Shown here one piece after another: positions 63,953 through 64,000 of a DNA stretch of 64,000 bases. Source of the DNA: Methanococcoides methylutens. Its GTDB lineage: Archaea; Halobacteriota; Methanosarcinia; Methanosarcinales; Methanosarcinaceae. Numbering within the stretch: position 1 is the first letter of the stretch; each line of letters starts with the position of its first letter. Both the position numbers and the translations under genes were made by a program. The stretch is taken from assembly GCF_000765475.1 (NCBI RefSeq), contig NZ_JRHO01000005.1, positions 62,001 through 126,000 on the forward strand. The letters are read 5' to 3'. The notes beneath the pieces are model-generated. The model was given only the letters and a program-made list of their open reading frames with translations, made no database searches and was not told the DNA's origin.

Positions 63953-64000
63953 ATGGATGATTTCTTTACAGAATTAGTAAACAGGGCAAGATACTATGAA
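63953..64000 (+). CDS. Start of a gene that runs off the window
   Basis: GAGGTGAA lies before ATG 63953, followed by sixteen open codons (DDFFTELVNRARYYE) to the window end. Too little is present to name it. The ribosome-binding site makes it a likely real gene, preceded by repeat cluster D. Confidence 0.5.
   Translation, partial: MDDFFTELVNRARYYE

Overview
The window comes from a cytochrome-containing methylotrophic methanogen of the Methanosarcinales, most likely Methanococcoides or a close relative. The evidence is membrane-bound heterodisulfide reductase HdrDE, a two-subunit archaeal pyruvate carboxylase, DNA polymerase D large subunit, MCM, archaeal ribosomal protein genes, an iron-sulfur RNA polymerase subunit D, an archaeal RNase P RNA, PGF-CTERM surface proteins and a monomethylamine methyltransferase homologue.

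Layout. 1-2836: 5' part of polC (DP2). 2980-8527: a small secreted protein, pycB-pycA-birA (carboxylase plus the ligase that biotinylates it) and a surface protein. 8767-13620 (minus): two coiled-coil proteins, DUF424, MCM and a SPOUT RNA methyltransferase. 13794-14876: ferritin-like protein and small siroheme reductase. 15175-18575: hdrE-hdrD and two DUF116 proteins. 18615-18978 (minus): RNase P RNA. 19197-21103: small protein, receiver domain, methyltransferase. 21324-37784: S10/spc-type ribosomal superoperon from rpl3 to cbf5, with rnp1, secY, adk, an EMC3-like insertase and cmk. 37814-44894: tRNA-Ser, an eight-motif cytochrome c, DJ-1 protein, M1 aminopeptidase, HAD phosphatase, membrane protein and EamA transporter. 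45054-47422: rps13-rps4-rps11-rpoD. 47477-47906: three tandem tRNA-Leu genes. 48861-53012: two surface proteins. 53238-57767 (minus): an operon of an MtmB-like methyltransferase without the amber codon, an Orc1/Cdc6-like ATPase and a hydantoinase A-type protein. 57887-64000: accessory region with a beta-helix protein, a zinc-ribbon protein, a transposase, a serpin and four clusters of a 20-bp repeat.

The strongest unusual signal is the use of TAG. Of 67 complete protein genes whose ends I read, 35 end in TAA, 32 in TGA and none in TAG. Three otherwise intact genes carry an in-frame TAG: pycA at codon 412, the transposase at codon 25 and the serpin at codon 244. In each the protein family, the frame or the ribosome-binding site continues across it. 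The simplest reading is that UAG is an ordinary sense codon here, presumably pyrrolysine. The one methylamine methyltransferase homologue present has Met where its relatives have pyrrolysine. No pyl gene lies in the window.

The second candidate system is the MtmB-like/Orc1-like/hydantoinase operon, whose 5' region carries one of the four repeat clusters. In three clusters the last repeat faces an inverted copy, and the pair changes together (TTGTCCGA with TCGGACAA, TTGACC with GGTCAA), so the inverted symmetry appears to be maintained.
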